Shown here one piece after another: positions 9,305 to 17,617 of a stretch of DNA of 64,000 nt. Source of the stretch: Dyadobacter sp. CY261 (lineage in GTDB: Bacteria > Bacteroidota > Bacteroidia > Cytophagales > Spirosomataceae). Position 1 is the first letter of the stretch, and the number at the start of each line of letters is the position of its first letter. The stretch is from assembly GCF_021440085.1 (NCBI RefSeq), contig NZ_JAKCPW010000012.1:124001-188000 (forward strand). The letters run 5' to 3'. The position numbers and the translations under genes were made by a program. The notes beneath the pieces are model-generated. The model made no database searches and was not told the DNA's origin. It saw only the letters and a list, made by a program, of their open reading frames with translations.

Positions 9305-9703
9305 ATGAATGCGCTTAACTCAATCGAATCCGCCTCGCCCAAGGCACCGCAGGCGGTCGTTAACCCAATGCAAATTTCCGTGCATTTTATGGGCCGCACC
9401 ATTACTCTTCACGCCGAACAGATCACTTTGCTTGAAGGGGATGGCAATTACACCTACGTATATACATGTGCGGGCACAAGATACCTGATCTGCAAAACAC
9501 TGAAATCCCTGGCTTGCAAGCTGGACGATAATTTCATTCGCGTCCATAAATCATTCCTGGTAAACTCGAATTATGTAATCGGTTGCGCCCACGACGGCCG
9601 CGCGCTTAAAATGCGCTGTGGCAATAAGGCTGTGGTGAGTCGGCGTAAAACCAAAGAGATCATCAGCATATTTGGCGAGCGCACGCAGCGGATCAGCGCG
9701 TAA
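9305..9703 (+). CDS. LytTR-domain DNA-binding protein without receiver
   Basis: The 132-residue protein is essentially one LytTR DNA-binding domain (about residues 25-125) with no receiver domain in front. Typical blocks are visible: ITLLEGDGNYTYVYT, LICKTLKSLACKLDDNFIRVHKSFLVN and the closing VVSRRKTKEII. Stand-alone LytTR proteins in Bacteroidota are transcription regulators whose input is often unclear. The gene is divergent from the efflux operon, so control of that operon is possible but not shown. Its 3' end overlaps the convergent SGNH gene by 11 bp. Confidence 0.85.
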   Translation: MNALNSIESASPKAPQAVVNPMQISVHFMGRTITLHAEQITLLEGDGNYTYVYTCAGTRYLICKTLKSLACKLDDNFIRVHKSFLVNSNYVIGCAHDGRALKMRCGNKAVVSRRKTKEIISIFGERTQRISA

Positions 9704-10943
9704 GCAGGCTGTCCTTGCGGATCATATCGAGCAACGCGTCCGAAATTTTATGATGACCTGAAGCTTTGATATGACCGTCGATAGGATAATAGTCCTGTGC
9801 TTTAAGCAATCGATCGGTGTGCATGAAAAGCAATCGCGCGTCACCGGTCCGTTTACCCTCTGCTTCAAAAGCGCTGATCATTTCCGGACGGGTATAACGG
9901 CCGTCGAGGTGCAGCACGATGATATTCCCCTGATAAAACCGCCGGATCTTAGCCAGTGATTTGAAAAAATACTCGGTATGGGCCTTCGTTTCCGAAGGGG
10001 TTTTAATATCGGGCGGTGTCACTACCGCGAGTTGTTTGCCGTTGATCCACGAAGTCAACGCACCTTGCATTTCCTCTAAAACCGCGGACGGGCTTGTCCA
10101 TATCCGTTTCAAAAGGTCTTTTTCCCGAACAAAAAAATAAGTGTAGCGCATCGGGTAGTAGGTTTCGTTGATGCGGTTGAAAATGGTCGTATTTTCAAAA
10201 CTCTCCGGGGTGAGCATTTGTCCTTGATTACTGGGTTCGTTGCGTGCCTCGTTTTCCTCGCGGTCGTTATCGCAGTATTGCAGGATCATTAGCTTGCAGG
10301 AATCCCTTTTTATTTTAGAAAAAAGAAGCATTTCCCGATAGGTACCATACGAGGAAATGCCCGCATTCAAGCTCTTCACACCCAGTTGCCGGCCAGTCAG
10401 ATCTGCATAGGTCTGATCCTGGTCCACACCCCAGCCCATAGTAAACGAGTCGCCAAGGAACACGACTTTGGGGTTATCGAGCGAATTTTCATCATCGCGC
10501 ACGCCAAAACTGTTGATTTTAAATGCATTGCTATATTCCAGGCTGGAATGCACGCCCTCGCTTTTCGGCCGGAGCACATATCCCAGATCAGGCGAATAGC
10601 TGGCGAATTGGCGATTGAACTGGATCACATCCCGGTAATTAATCCATTTGTTGAGCACACCCGTTTCGTGCCGGTCGGCAATCCGATTGATATTGATCAC
10701 GTGCCGGATATAAAAGTACGATGCCATTTCAAGGGCTGCCAGGACAACGAGCACCGGCCAGAGCGGCCATTTGAACAAGCGTGCAATCGACCAGAAAAGC
10801 AGAAGAAAAGCAATTGGTACCAGTGCCTTAAAAAGGAAGATTGTCCAGGTAAAGTGTGTGAAAAATTGCCAACGGTACACTGTGATGGCAAGGAGCAGAT
10901 AGCCGGAAAAAACAGATATCAGTCCTGTTTGTCTTCGTGTCAT
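9693..10943 (-). CDS. Membrane-bound SGNH/GDSL-like hydrolase
   Basis: The 416-residue protein begins with about three membrane helices (residues 8-95, e.g. LISVFSGYLLLAITVY, LFKALVPIAFLLLFWS, PVLVVLAALEMASYFYI). The rest is an SGNH-type domain: the block I serine is in VVFLGDSFTMGWG, an asparagine-containing block is near ILQYCDNDREEN, and the C-terminal Asp-His pair is in YYPIDGHIKASGH. Proteins of this build (DltD/AlgX-like) often transfer or remove acyl groups on surface polysaccharides. No glycan genes are adjacent, so the substrate is open. Confidence 0.75.
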   Translation of the reverse strand: MTRRQTGLISVFSGYLLLAITVYRWQFFTHFTWTIFLFKALVPIAFLLLFWSIARLFKWPLWPVLVVLAALEMASYFYIRHVININRIADRHETGVLNKWINYRDVIQFNRQFASYSPDLGYVLRPKSEGVHSSLEYSNAFKINSFGVRDDENSLDNPKVVFLGDSFTMGWGVDQDQTYADLTGRQLGVKSLNAGISSYGTYREMLLFSKIKRDSCKLMILQYCDNDREENEARNEPSNQGQMLTPESFENTTIFNRINETYYPMRYTYFFVREKDLLKRIWTSPSAVLEEMQGALTSWINGKQLAVVTPPDIKTPSETKAHTEYFFKSLAKIRRFYQGNIIVLHLDGRYTRPEMISAFEAEGKRTGDARLLFMHTDRLLKAQDYYPIDGHIKASGHHKISDALLDMIRKDSLLTR

Positions 10944-11095
10944 AAAATCACTGTAAGGGTTAGGCGCGCGGCTAATTACACCGGTTACTTATCTACAAAG
11001 CGCCTGAAAAGCCTGATTTATTCTTTAATTTCTCTTATTTTTTATCAAATATTTATAAATGATTGATCATGTGGCCAATAGAAATGAGCTAACGC

Positions 11096-11127
11096 AAAAA
11101 CGGGTTACACTTTCGCATAACCCGTTT
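11096..11127 (-). terminator. Rho-independent terminator after esterase gene
   Basis: AAACGGGTTA (11098-11107) pairs perfectly with TAACCCGTTT (11118-11127) around a 10-nt loop. Read on the minus strand the stem is followed by a run of T (complement of the A run ending at 11100). It lies 25 bp beyond the stop of the esterase gene. Confidence 0.7.
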
Positions 11128-11151
11128 GGTGCAGCAGAATGTTGTCAAAAC

Positions 11152-12132
11152 TTATTTCAAAGCCTCGCGGATAGCGGCTCCGGCTTGGAGCAATGCACCC
11201 TGTACAGCAGGTACTTGGGCCAGCGGGTTCAACAAACCGTAATCGTGGATCAGGCCCTGATATCTTGTCAATGTGGTTTTTACACCTGCGGCCTCGAGTT
11301 TGCGTGCATAAGCTTCGCCTTCGTCGCGTAGGACGTCGTTTTCAGCAGTTTGAACAAGGGCAGGAGGAAGGTCTTGCAACTGTTCGGTAGTAGCTTGCAG
11401 CGGTGACGCGTAGCGGTGTTTTCTTTCTTCGGGATCAGTCGTGTAGTTATCCCAGAACCATTTCATCATGTTTTTGGTCAGAAAACGGCCTTCGGCGAAC
11501 TGGTTGTAAGAACCAGTTTCAAAATTGGCATCCGCAACCGGCCATAGCAGCACCTGCAATTTGATTTCCGGGCCATTGTTATCTTTCGCTTTCAGCGCCG
11601 TCACAGCCGCCATATTACCACCGACGCTGTTACCGGCAACCACCAGCCTGCTGCCATCGACATTGATTTCGTCGCCATGTTCGGCCACCCATTTGGTAGC
11701 CGCATATATCTCATTGATCGCCACGGGATACTGTGCTTCCGGCGATGGTGTATAATTTACAAATACCGCCGCTGCACCGGAGTAAACCACAAGGTCGCGG
11801 ACAATGCGTTTGTGGGTAGGAAAGTCGCCTAGTACCCAGCCACCGCCATGGACGAAAATGAAGACCGGCAGTTGTTCGGTAGCACCGGCTGGTTTAACGA
11901 TATCAAGTTTAACGGTAATGTCATCCTGTGTAATGGTCTTTTCTGTGGTTTCGATGCCCGACAAATCCACTTCCACCGAGTTTTGCGCCCCTATGAGTAC
12001 GTTACGCGCGTCTGCGGGTGACAGCTGTTCCAGCGGAGTGCCACCGCCAGAATTCAATGCATTGAGGAACGTTTTTACATCTTCAAAAATAGCTGGGTCG
12101 TTGGCGGGGTCGATGATATTCAGAGTTTCCAT
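11152..12132 (-). CDS. Alpha/beta hydrolase, HSL (family IV) esterase
   Basis: The 326-residue protein has the hormone-sensitive-lipase signature: the oxyanion motif HGGG in FIFVHGGGWVLGDF, the nucleophile elbow GNSVG in VVAGNSVGGNMAA, the acid in AENDVLRDEGEAYA and the histidine in YQGLIHDYGLL. These form a complete catalytic triad. No signal peptide is evident, so it is probably a cytoplasmic carboxylesterase acting on short acyl or aryl esters. The gene stands alone with its own terminator and a candidate TAGTTTTG -7 box about 62 bp upstream. Confidence 0.9.
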   Translation of the reverse strand: METLNIIDPANDPAIFEDVKTFLNALNSGGGTPLEQLSPADARNVLIGAQNSVEVDLSGIETTEKTITQDDITVKLDIVKPAGATEQLPVFIFVHGGGWVLGDFPTHKRIVRDLVVYSGAAAVFVNYTPSPEAQYPVAINEIYAATKWVAEHGDEINVDGSRLVVAGNSVGGNMAAVTALKAKDNNGPEIKLQVLLWPVADANFETGSYNQFAEGRFLTKNMMKWFWDNYTTDPEERKHRYASPLQATTEQLQDLPPALVQTAENDVLRDEGEAYARKLEAAGVKTTLTRYQGLIHDYGLLNPLAQVPAVQGALLQAGAAIREALK

Positions 12133-12193
12133 GATCTTGAAAGGTTTTGAGATCTAATATTCATTTCGTGTTGTTGTGCTTGATTTGATAGGA

Positions 12194-12201
12194 CAAAACT
12201 A
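12194..12201 (-). promoter_or_regulatory. Candidate -7 box for the HSL esterase gene
   Basis: On the minus strand the sequence reads TAGTTTTG, an exact TAnnTTTG match, 62 bp before the esterase start. No good -33 TTTG is seen at the usual distance. Confidence 0.3.
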
Positions 12202-12348
12202 AAACCGAGCATGGCCGGAAACATTAACCTAGGTTAAGAAATAGGAATGAGGGAAAAAAGTTAGCGTCATTTACTTAGCCACAAATAAATCGCCGCGTTA
12301 CACCGATCATCTCAGCTTGCAACTGGCAAAAATAGAATTATCAAACGT

Positions 12349-13590
12349 CTAATCTCCCAACCGTTTCACAATCCAAGGCAGCGTCAACCCCTGTCCGAGC
12401 AATGTAAATAGCACCACCGCCACGGAAATGAAGATGATCGCATGTCGCAGGGGGAACGGTGTGCCGTCGGCGAGGTGTGTTGGGAGACCGATGGCAATGG
12501 CGAGCGACACAATGCCACGCATGCCCGACCAGCTGATGATGAGACTGTTTTTGAAATCCAGAAGGGCGTTTTCGTTGATCCTGCCTCGACCGCTTTCGAA
12601 GCCTTTTTGGAGATTAGCCCTTTGCCAGAACACACGCACCATGCGTAAGACGAGCGCGATAATGGTGATAATCAGCGCATAACCGATGTAGGGAAGGAAC
12701 TGGTCGTTGCTGATATTCTTGATCACGTAGGGGAATTGAAGTCCTATCAATATAAATATGAGTCCGTTGAGCAGGAATATGATAATCTCCCAAATGGCTT
12801 TGGATTGCTGTTTGAGCGGTGCAGGGAATATTTTCTTGCTAAAATCGGCAATGCCCAGGCCGAGAATGACTACCGCAATCACGCCTGATACTTCCAGTTC
12901 CTCCGCCACCCGGTAGGCAACGAACGGCATCAGGAGCATCATGCTGATGGTTGCTTGTGGATTATCATGAATGCGCATGATGATAAATCCTAGAATACGC
13001 CCGATCACTAGTCCGACGATCGCGCCGCCGAGTAGCAAGACCGCGAATTCTGCCGATGCTTTCCAGAATATAAAGGCCGAGCCTGTCACAGCCGCCACCG
13101 AGAACCGGTAGGCCACCAGCGCTGAGGCGTCGTTGACAAGGCTTTCGCCTTCGAGAATGGTATTGGTTTTGGACGAAAGCCCCAGCCCTTTGGTAATACT
13201 CATCGCCGCGACCGCGTCGGTGGCCGATAGTATAGAACCCAATACGAATGCCAGCGGCCAGGTCATACCCGGAATAAGATAGTAAGCGACAGCCGCAATG
13301 CCGGACGCAGTAATAAATACGAGCGAAATGGCGAGCGTGCTGATGGTATTCAAATTGGTCCTGAAATCCTGGAAATTGATATTAAAAGCAGCGTCGTAAA
13401 GTAATGGCGGCAGGAAAAGGAGAAAAACGACGTCCGGGTTGAGCTCTACTACGGGCAGTGCTGGAATAAAACCAATGGCAATGCCGGCTGTAATGAGCAA
13501 CACCGGATAGGGTATTTTGATGTGATCGGCTATTGAGGAAAGGCCGATCATGATGGCCATAATGATGATAACAACACTGTAATTCTCCAT
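12349..13590 (-). CDS. Cation:proton antiporter (CPA1-type NhaP/NHE)
   Basis: The 413-residue membrane protein has about 12 hydrophobic helices and the CPA1 motifs: FLPPLLYDAAFN in an early helix, then ALAFVLGSILSATDAVAA and TILEGESLVNDASALVAY, where the acidic residues form the ion-binding site (the ND pair is typical of electroneutral NhaP/NHE types). SWSGMRGIVSLAIAIGLP lies near the C-terminus. It exchanges Na+ or K+ for protons across the inner membrane. There is no C-terminal TrkA or CNMP domain, so it is a minimal transporter. The gene is monocistronic. Confidence 0.9.
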   Translation of the reverse strand: MENYSVVIIIMAIMIGLSSIADHIKIPYPVLLITAGIAIGFIPALPVVELNPDVVFLLFLPPLLYDAAFNINFQDFRTNLNTISTLAISLVFITASGIAAVAYYLIPGMTWPLAFVLGSILSATDAVAAMSITKGLGLSSKTNTILEGESLVNDASALVAYRFSVAAVTGSAFIFWKASAEFAVLLLGGAIVGLVIGRILGFIIMRIHDNPQATISMMLLMPFVAYRVAEELEVSGVIAVVILGLGIADFSKKIFPAPLKQQSKAIWEIIIFLLNGLIFILIGLQFPYVIKNISNDQFLPYIGYALIITIIALVLRMVRVFWQRANLQKGFESGRGRINENALLDFKNSLIISWSGMRGIVSLAIAIGLPTHLADGTPFPLRHAIIFISVAVVLFTLLGQGLTLPWIVKRLGD

Positions 13591-13726
13591 AGGGTTTTGG
13601 TTATGCTAATGTCTTGGATGGGGGCCGCATAATTTCAAATCTAAGGATGATCTGGAAAAATCAAGGCTTCCGGCGCGAAAAATGGGTGGTGACGGTTTCG
13701 TTCTATTTTCAGGGACGGCCGGCTTC

Positions 13727-13734
13727 TAGTTTTG
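13727..13734 (+). promoter_or_regulatory. Candidate -7 box for the NmrA-like gene
   Basis: TAGTTTTG matches the TAnnTTTG box and lies 24 bp before the ATG at 13759. The -33 element is not clear. Confidence 0.35.
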
Positions 13735-13758
13735 CTTTAAATCAAACCAAACAAAACA

Positions 13759-14616
13759 ATGATAGCCATTACAGGAGCAAACGGAAACCTTGGGAAAGCC
13801 ACCCTCTCATTCTTATTAAAAAAGACATTACCCAAAAACATTGTTGCGATTGTCCGCGACGCCAACAAACTGGCCGAGTATGCCAAATCGGGTATCCAGA
13901 TCCGCGTGGCGGATTATGAAGATCAGGAATCGCTCGAAACGGCACTTGCGGGCGTCGAGCGGCTGTTGCAGATCTCGTCGTCGGCCACAGGTGTACGTGC
14001 TATGGCGCAGGAAACACGGGTTGTGCATGCGGCTGTGAAATGTGGTGTGCAGGAGATTGTTTACACGAGCACGCTTTTTCCACACGAATCGGCGCATTTT
14101 CAGGCAGCACACATTTGCCGCAGTACCGAAGCATTGATCCGCCAGAGCGGCTTGCGGTATGTTTTCTTCCGCAACAGTATGTACCACGAAACAATCCCGT
14201 TGTTTATCGGCGAAGCGATGGGCGACGGCCGGATTTTCTATCCTTCGGGAACAGGCCGCGTCAGCTTTGCATCACGGAAAGATATTGCCGAAGCGCTTTC
14301 CAATGTGCTGACGGGACCGACATTCGGAAATTCCACTTTCAACATTACGGGATCGTCGGCGCATAGCTTTGCCGATATTGCTTTGGTATTGAAGGAAATT
14401 GCCGGGTTCAATGAGGCTGTGCATATCGATATTCCGGCCGACGATTACCGCAAAGGCTTGCTGGGTTTCGGAATGCAGGACGAGGAAGCCGGTTTCTACG
14501 CCAGCATGGCCGACAGCATCCGGGCCGGGGAATTCGAAGGGGCCGATCAGGCGTTGGAAGGCTTTCTGGGACGCAAACCACTTGGTGTTCAGGAATATCT
14601 GCGCGGTTTATTTTAA
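13759..14616 (+). CDS. NmrA-like / QorB-type NAD(P)H quinone oxidoreductase
   Basis: The 285-residue protein begins with the extended-SDR Rossmann motif MIAITGANGNLGKATL and has RYVFFRNSMYHETIPLFIGEAMGDGRIFYP and SFASRKDIAEAL, typical of QorB and NmrA-like atypical short-chain dehydrogenases. QorB members reduce quinones with NADPH; others are redox sensors. The adjacent AraC-type gene starts 32 bp downstream on the same strand, which suggests a regulator-reductase pair. The exact substrate is not determinable. Confidence 0.85.
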   Translation: MIAITGANGNLGKATLSFLLKKTLPKNIVAIVRDANKLAEYAKSGIQIRVADYEDQESLETALAGVERLLQISSSATGVRAMAQETRVVHAAVKCGVQEIVYTSTLFPHESAHFQAAHICRSTEALIRQSGLRYVFFRNSMYHETIPLFIGEAMGDGRIFYPSGTGRVSFASRKDIAEALSNVLTGPTFGNSTFNITGSSAHSFADIALVLKEIAGFNEAVHIDIPADDYRKGLLGFGMQDEEAGFYASMADSIRAGEFEGADQALEGFLGRKPLGVQEYLRGLF

Positions 14617-14648
14617 AAATCGATAACTTGCCCTATTACAAAATAGCC

Positions 14649-15458
14649 ATGAAATACCATCAGATACTGCCGCCACCGCATTTGCGAGATTATGTGCGTT
14701 ATTACTGGGCGCTCGAAAGCACAGGCCAACCGGATGAGCAAGTGCATTTCGTGACGATTGCCGACGGTTCTCCCGGCATTATTTTTCAGCAATCGGTAAG
14801 CACGTCTTTTCAGGAGGATAAGGAACTGGCACCGATCTTTTTATACGGGCAGGCGACCGCCCACACGCGGATCATTTCACCCGCCAGGTTCAGCACCATC
14901 GGAGCATATTTTTATCCGCATGCATTGAAATCCATTTTTGGCATGGATGCGAATGAGCTTACAAACGATTGTCTCGACCTGGATCTTTTCCTAAACGGCA
15001 AGCGACTGATGGAAAGACTGGAAAACGCTGTTGATGTCGAAACGAAAGCGGAAATTATCTCAGATTGTCTATGGGAGCAGATTTCCCGGAATGACCACAG
15101 GCTGCAAGCCGCCACCCGGTATGCTTTGCAGCGTATTATTCAGTCTCAAGGCGGTGTTTCAATGAAGGATTTGCGCCAGGAGCTGCAAGTTTCGGAGCGC
15201 ACGCTGGAAAGGCGTTTTCAGGAAGGCATAGGTTTATCGCCCATGCTGTTCGCCCGCATTTGCCGTTTTCAGGCTTCGCTTAACCAGCTTCGGAGCCAGT
15301 CATACGACAAGCTTTCGGACATTGCCTTCGAACAGGAATATGCTGACCAGTCGCATTTTATACGAAATTTCAAGGAGTTTACAGGCCTGACGCCATTCCA
15401 GTTTCGCAAAAGCACCCGCGAAACGGTTGAGAATTTTCCGGTATTGGTTTATTCATAG
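14649..15458 (+). CDS. AraC family transcriptional regulator
   Basis: I start this 269-residue protein at the ATG at 14649; the upstream extension would use TTG. The N-terminal half (MKYHQILPPPHLRDYVRYYW...) resembles the AraC-associated DUF6597 domain, which has a conserved YYW motif. The C-terminal 100 residues hold two helix-turn-helix motifs: MKDLRQELQVSERTLERRF and LSDIAFEQEYADQSHFIRNF, followed by TGLTPFQFRK. It probably controls the adjacent NmrA-like reductase. The 3' end overlaps the convergent EEP gene by 10 bp. Confidence 0.9.
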   Translation: MKYHQILPPPHLRDYVRYYWALESTGQPDEQVHFVTIADGSPGIIFQQSVSTSFQEDKELAPIFLYGQATAHTRIISPARFSTIGAYFYPHALKSIFGMDANELTNDCLDLDLFLNGKRLMERLENAVDVETKAEIISDCLWEQISRNDHRLQAATRYALQRIIQSQGGVSMKDLRQELQVSERTLERRFQEGIGLSPMLFARICRFQASLNQLRSQSYDKLSDIAFEQEYADQSHFIRNFKEFTGLTPFQFRKSTRETVENFPVLVYS

Positions 15459-16429
15459 GCAATTACATCTTCCAACACATTCCATTCAAACCGGGCCGAA
15501 ACAGGGTGGTGGTCCGAGAGGGGTATTCCCTTGGCATTGGTGAACAATTCCTTTTCCAATGCGTAGGCGGCCGGTTTGAGTTGAATGAAAGGGCTGCTCC
15601 GGAAAAGGATCTTGTCGATGGTTTCGCAGGAATCGGTGAGGCCGAGAATGTCGCTGGCAGGTATGGCATCGCTGGGAGAGGGAAGCTGGTTGGAACAATG
15701 CATATTGACCCAGGCATCCGATAGGCCGTTTTCTTTCAACAACCAATGCACATTATCCCGCCCGAAGCTGTACCGGCCATTGAGGTCGCCCATCACCACC
15801 ACCGCTTTGCCAACCGAATGTAGCCGGATATAGGCCGAGAGCTGCTCCATATTGTGACGACGCGCGAGGGCGGCACGTGGGTGATTGTAGGCATTGGCGT
15901 GCACATTATAAAAGTCGATAAAGCGGTTACGGGCGATCTCGATCCGCGTATAGGTGAAACCCTTGGGCGTGAGGCAGTCCGCACCGGTGCAGTCGGTCCA
16001 CGCGACGCGGTGAAGGTTTGTTACCGGGAACTTCGAGAGGGTGTTGAGGCCGTCGCCATTCATGACGGCACCTTTGGTGGGCGTGCGGAATGGGTGGGCA
16101 TTCCCTGAACCATACAAATGCTGGTTGTAATTGAAATCTTCCTGGACATGGGCGATGTCATAGCGGTTGAGCAGGTGCCCGATGGCTGCAATGCTTTCTT
16201 TTCGGGGACTAACGGCGCTGGAAATGATCTGAGGAAGGCCTGCGATGTTGTAGGTGATCACAGAAAAGCTGCCGGAGGTGGATTCGGAAGGAAATTGAAA
16301 TGCTGCGGGCGCTGCCTGCTGCCGGGTGTGTCGGACAGGCGGTGTGGCTTCGGAAAGAGAAAAGAGGATGAACAGCCAGGATGCCGATTTGAGGACCCTG
16401 TTTTTGTCATGAAGTAGCGTTGACCACAT
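15449..16429 (-). CDS. Endonuclease/exonuclease/phosphatase family protein, secreted
   Basis: The 326-residue protein (ATG at 16429; the upstream extension needs a TTG) has a hydrophobic export segment (LKSASWLFILFSLSEA) and the EEP fold motifs: SVITYNIAGLP, HVQEDFNYN (metal-binding glutamate), VVVMGDLNGRYS (catalytic Asp/Asn) and SDHHPVSARF (Asp-His at the end). The family includes DNase I, sphingomyelinases and inositol phosphatases. Export and the absence of DNA-repair neighbours favour an extracellular phosphodiesterase or phosphatase, but this is inference. Confidence 0.85.
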   Translation of the reverse strand: MWSTLLHDKNRVLKSASWLFILFSLSEATPPVRHTRQQAAPAAFQFPSESTSGSFSVITYNIAGLPQIISSAVSPRKESIAAIGHLLNRYDIAHVQEDFNYNQHLYGSGNAHPFRTPTKGAVMNGDGLNTLSKFPVTNLHRVAWTDCTGADCLTPKGFTYTRIEIARNRFIDFYNVHANAYNHPRAALARRHNMEQLSAYIRLHSVGKAVVVMGDLNGRYSFGRDNVHWLLKENGLSDAWVNMHCSNQLPSPSDAIPASDILGLTDSCETIDKILFRSSPFIQLKPAAYALEKELFTNAKGIPLSDHHPVSARFEWNVLEDVIAYE

Positions 16430-16586
16430 AAAATGCCGGTTGGTACCCCCAAAGCTACCGGCAGATTGTGGCCAGGATAATTCCAAATTGTTAAGAATAG
16501 GTTATTTTTCAGGCGAATACAGGTGTCCGGCGCTTCAACCGCTTATTTTAGCACCAGTTCTATTTTTTAACAGTGATAACTATTCC

Positions 16587-17492
16587 ATGAACCACCCTTT
16601 TAATCAAATAACATCTTTACTGACAAGTTTCTTATTGCTTGTGCTCAGCTCCGCATTTTCGCAGTCCATTCCAGGAAAATCATTCCTCGTTTGCGGCGAT
16701 AGCAAAGTGATGATTGTGGACTACGCGCGTTCGAATGACAGCATTCCTGAAATCGCCTGGTCGTGGGACGCACACCAGGCGATGGATTTGCCCGAGCATT
16801 TCCGGACGAAGCTGTTCAACACCATGGACGATTGCAAAGCCATTCGTGGCGGTAAGCAAGTCCTGGTGTCCTCATCCAGCGGAGCTATCGCGGTGGTGAA
16901 TGTTAAGGATAAAAGAGTGCTCTTTCACACAGCCGTTCCCAATGCCCATTCGATCGAAGTACTACCCGGCGACCTCATCGCCGCTGCGGCTTCTGTGCAT
17001 CCGAAGGGAAACATGCTGATGCTTTTCTCACTAAAACAGCCCGACAAACCGCTTTATACCGACAGCCTCTATTCCGCGCACGGCGTCGTGTGGGACGAGC
17101 AACGCAAAAGCCTTTTCGCATTGGGTTACGACGTGTTGCGCGAGTACAAAATCGTTTCGGGGAATAGCCTTAAAATGGTGGCCAAATGGACGATCCCCGG
17201 CATAGGAGGGCATGAACTGCAACCTGCCAATGCAGCCGGCGACTTGTTTGTCACCGAGCATCACGGCTCCTGGTTGTTCAGCCTGGCCAAGCAACAGTTC
17301 ACGAAAATCGAGGGTTTCCCGGATGCAGAGAACATTAAAAGTTTAGGGAGGGAAAAATCAGGGCAATACATTTATACCATTCCAGAAGAAAGCTGGTGGA
17401 CTTTCCATGTAAAATTCCATGGGCCGGCGCGCAAGTTCGCTTTCCCGGATTTACACGTATATAAAGCGCGGTGGTTCGAAAACAGGCGTTAA
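16587..17492 (+). CDS. Secreted DUF6528-like propeller protein
   Basis: The ATG at 16587 gives a 301-residue protein with a good signal peptide (NQITSLLTSFLLLVLSSAFSQS); an earlier in-frame start would lack one. The mature part has repeated short beta-strand patterns (FLVCGDSKVMIVDYA, VLVSSSSGAIAVVNVKDKRV, GDLFVTEHHGSWLFSL) that fit a WD40- or PQQ-like beta-propeller, and it resembles the DUF6528 family as I recall it. Members are found among periplasmic and outer-envelope proteins of Bacteroidota; function is unknown. The phosphatase gene follows on the same strand. Confidence 0.65.
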   Translation: MNHPFNQITSLLTSFLLLVLSSAFSQSIPGKSFLVCGDSKVMIVDYARSNDSIPEIAWSWDAHQAMDLPEHFRTKLFNTMDDCKAIRGGKQVLVSSSSGAIAVVNVKDKRVLFHTAVPNAHSIEVLPGDLIAAAASVHPKGNMLMLFSLKQPDKPLYTDSLYSAHGVVWDEQRKSLFALGYDVLREYKIVSGNSLKMVAKWTIPGIGGHELQPANAAGDLFVTEHHGSWLFSLAKQQFTKIEGFPDAENIKSLGREKSGQYIYTIPEESWWTFHVKFHGPARKFAFPDLHVYKARWFENRR

Positions 17493-17617
17493 GCTGGAAT
17501 GCCGGTTTTTAAATAATTGTTATCAAAATGGCGCCCGTCGGCCGACGCATGCCATTTAAGCAGATATTTGCGGCAATTCCCGGCCACAATCACTATTTAA
17601 ACAGCCGGCTTGCCATT